A stretch of 15,674 bases of DNA, from NCBI GenBank assembly GCA_964514215.1, contig CAZEPW010000072.1, forward strand, positions 1 to 15,674, in the 5' to 3' direction. Source of the DNA: CAYQUC01 sp964514215. GTDB taxonomy: Bacteria > Pseudomonadota > Gammaproteobacteria > UBA6429 > Thiohalophilaceae. The notes beneath the pieces were generated by a model that was not told where the DNA came from, made no database searches, and saw only the letters and a list, made by a program, of their open reading frames with translations. The translations under genes and the position numbers were made by a program. Below, piece by piece: positions 14,449-15,674 of the stretch (position 1 is its first letter; every line of letters starts with the position of its first letter).

Positions 14449-15000
14449 ATGAGTAATGAAAAAAACAGCCGTAACCGCTCAACGGATATGATGGCGCAAT
14501 TAATCTTTTGGAGTCGATGGTTACAAGCTCCGCTATATTTGGGGCTTATTATTGCTCAGGCTGTTTATGTCTTTCACTTTGCTGTGGAATTGATACACCT
14601 TGTTGGCAGTGCTGCTAGTATTAGTGAAGCTGAAATTATGTTGATTGTTTTGGGTTTAATTGATGTGGTTATGATTGCAAATTTATTAATCATGGTGATT
14701 ATTGGTGGTTATGAAACGTTTGTCTCTCGTTTAAATTTAACCGAGCATCCCGACCAACCTGAGTGGTTATCGCATGTTAATGCTGCAACCATGAAAATTA
14801 AGTTATCAATGGCGCTTATTGGTATATCATCTATTCATTTGCTAAAAACATTTATCAATGCTGAAAATATGAATGAAGCTACGATAAAATGGCAAGTTAT
14901 CATTCATGTCACTTTTATTCTTTCTGCTGTGGCGATGGCTTATACTGACCGTATTATGACTAAGACACTTTTAGATGCGCATGGTCATACTAAAGAGTAA
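14449..15000 (+). CDS. yqhA: YqhA family (UPF0114, TIGR00645) inner-membrane protein
   Basis: A 183-residue membrane protein matching the YqhA family in length and sequence: FWSRWLQAPLYLGL (20-33), LGLIDVVMIANLLIMVIIGG (68-87), GYETFVSRL (87-95), ISSIHLLKTF (126-135) and VIIHVTFILSAVAMAYTDR (150-168). Probable membrane helices lie at about 25-45, 64-88, 116-136 and 147-166. Function is not established in the family. AAGGAA eight bases before the ATG supports the start. Its last 26 bases overlap the annotated start of the phosphatase gene, so the two are probably translated from one message. Confidence 0.92.
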   Translation: MSNEKNSRNRSTDMMAQLIFWSRWLQAPLYLGLIIAQAVYVFHFAVELIHLVGSAASISEAEIMLIVLGLIDVVMIANLLIMVIIGGYETFVSRLNLTEHPDQPEWLSHVNAATMKIKLSMALIGISSIHLLKTFINAENMNEATIKWQVIIHVTFILSAVAMAYTDRIMTKTLLDAHGHTKE

Positions 15001-15622
15001 TTTTAGTTTAATTTTGTCTAACACGGTTGTAGATTTAATTCGTCACGGTGAACCAGAGGGTGGTCGAGCTATACGTGGCTATAGTATCGACGATCCATTA
15101 AGTGAGCTTGGTTGGCAGCAAATGCGCCTTGCGGTTGCTGATTACTCTCAGTGGGATGTGATTATCAGTTCGCCTTTAATTCGATGTTTGCAATTTTCTC
15201 AAGAATTATCAGTTAAGCTAAATATTCCAGTACAAGTAGAGAATAATTTAAAAGAGGTTGGTTTTGGTTCGTGGGAAGGACGCACTCCGGATGAAATACA
15301 AAAAACTAATCCAGATGAATATACGGAGTTTTATCAAGACCCGGTAAATTGTCGGCCTAGCGGAGCTGAACCATTATCTAATTTTTATTCGCGAGTAGTA
15401 TCAGCTTATAAAAAAATAATTGAACAGTATTCTGGTCAGAAAATATTATTTGTTACTCATGCGGGCGTAATTCGTGCAGTGATAACTTATATTTTACAAG
15501 CTGAGTTAAAGAGTATGTATCGAATAAAAGTTTTTAATGCGAGTATATCTCGTATGCGACACACAGCAGATAACGCAATTCTTGAACGTCATAGTTTTAA
15601 CTTTATAAATCCAATCACATAA
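14975..15622 (+). CDS. Histidine phosphatase family protein (phosphoglycerate-mutase-like)
   Basis: A 215-residue cytoplasmic phosphatase of the histidine acid phosphatase/phosphoglycerate mutase superfamily. The phosphohistidine motif is LIRHGEPEGG (21-30; His24), with Arg70 in SSPLIRC, Glu94 in KEVGFGSWEG and the second His162 in VTHAGVIRA, so the catalytic core is complete. The pattern resembles CobC-type alpha-ribazole phosphatases, but no cobalamin genes are near and the substrate is uncertain. The start is ambiguous: ATG at 14975 or 14981 lies inside the YqhA-family gene, whereas TTG at 15014 would give MSNTVVDLIRHGEP, a more usual N-terminus. None has a strong ribosome binding site. 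The arrangement implies coupling to the upstream gene. Confidence 0.9.
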   Translation: MRMVILKSNFSLILSNTVVDLIRHGEPEGGRAIRGYSIDDPLSELGWQQMRLAVADYSQWDVIISSPLIRCLQFSQELSVKLNIPVQVENNLKEVGFGSWEGRTPDEIQKTNPDEYTEFYQDPVNCRPSGAEPLSNFYSRVVSAYKKIIEQYSGQKILFVTHAGVIRAVITYILQAELKSMYRIKVFNASISRMRHTADNAILERHSFNFINPIT

Positions 15623-15674
15623 TAGACTAACCTCCAAACCTTAGCTATATTTTTATATTCAAGTAAGCTTGTGT

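Overview
The window reads as chromosomal DNA of an AT-rich (roughly one-third G+C by eye) gammaproteobacterium. The evidence is a QseB/QseC-type two-component pair, a YqhA-family (UPF0114) membrane protein, a DUF2835 protein, a diheme cytochrome b561 and a MerR-family regulator, all typical of that class. Genus cannot be named from the sequence alone. No rRNA, tRNA, CRISPR array or phage genes were seen.

Layout. (1) 1-135: the 3' end of a gene ending in Gly-Thr repeats encoded by a CAGGTA microsatellite, then a strong intrinsic terminator. (2) 136-3417: about 600 bp of leader with a candidate promoter and a palindrome, then two co-directional genes for multicopper-oxidase-like proteins. The first carries a Tat lipoprotein signal; the second has no export signal but holds the type 1 copper motif. 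The copper-binding His motifs look divided between the two chains, which is the most unusual biology here. (3) 3418-5028: a DUF2461 gene on the minus strand, divergent from an MgtC/SapB-family gene. (4) 5387-7247: two unrecognised genes, one a membrane-anchored acidic protein with two sets of internal repeats, the other a four-helix membrane protein. (5) 7240-7465: a MITE-like element with perfect terminal inverted repeats, lying just after the stop codon of that membrane protein gene. (6) 11330-7569, minus strand: a compact run of five genes, cytochrome b561, MerR-type metal regulator, response regulator, histidine kinase and a secreted N-acetylmuramoyl-L-alanine amidase. The amidase is frameshifted at a seven-base homopolymer; its C-terminal part, with conserved zinc-site residues, lies intact in the neighbouring frame. 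(7) 11496-15622, plus strand: alpha/beta hydrolase, FHA-domain protein, DUF2835 protein, YqhA-family protein and an overlapping histidine-phosphatase gene.

How the genes may work together (inference). The two oxidase-like chains probably form one periplasmic or membrane-tethered copper enzyme, with the second chain perhaps carried through Tat by the first. The minus-strand run joins envelope sensing (QseBC-like pair), metal sensing (MerR), respiratory electron transfer (cytochrome b561) and peptidoglycan turnover (amidase), suggesting an envelope or metal-stress module. The plus-strand genes at the right look like housekeeping or accessory genes without a clear common pathway.
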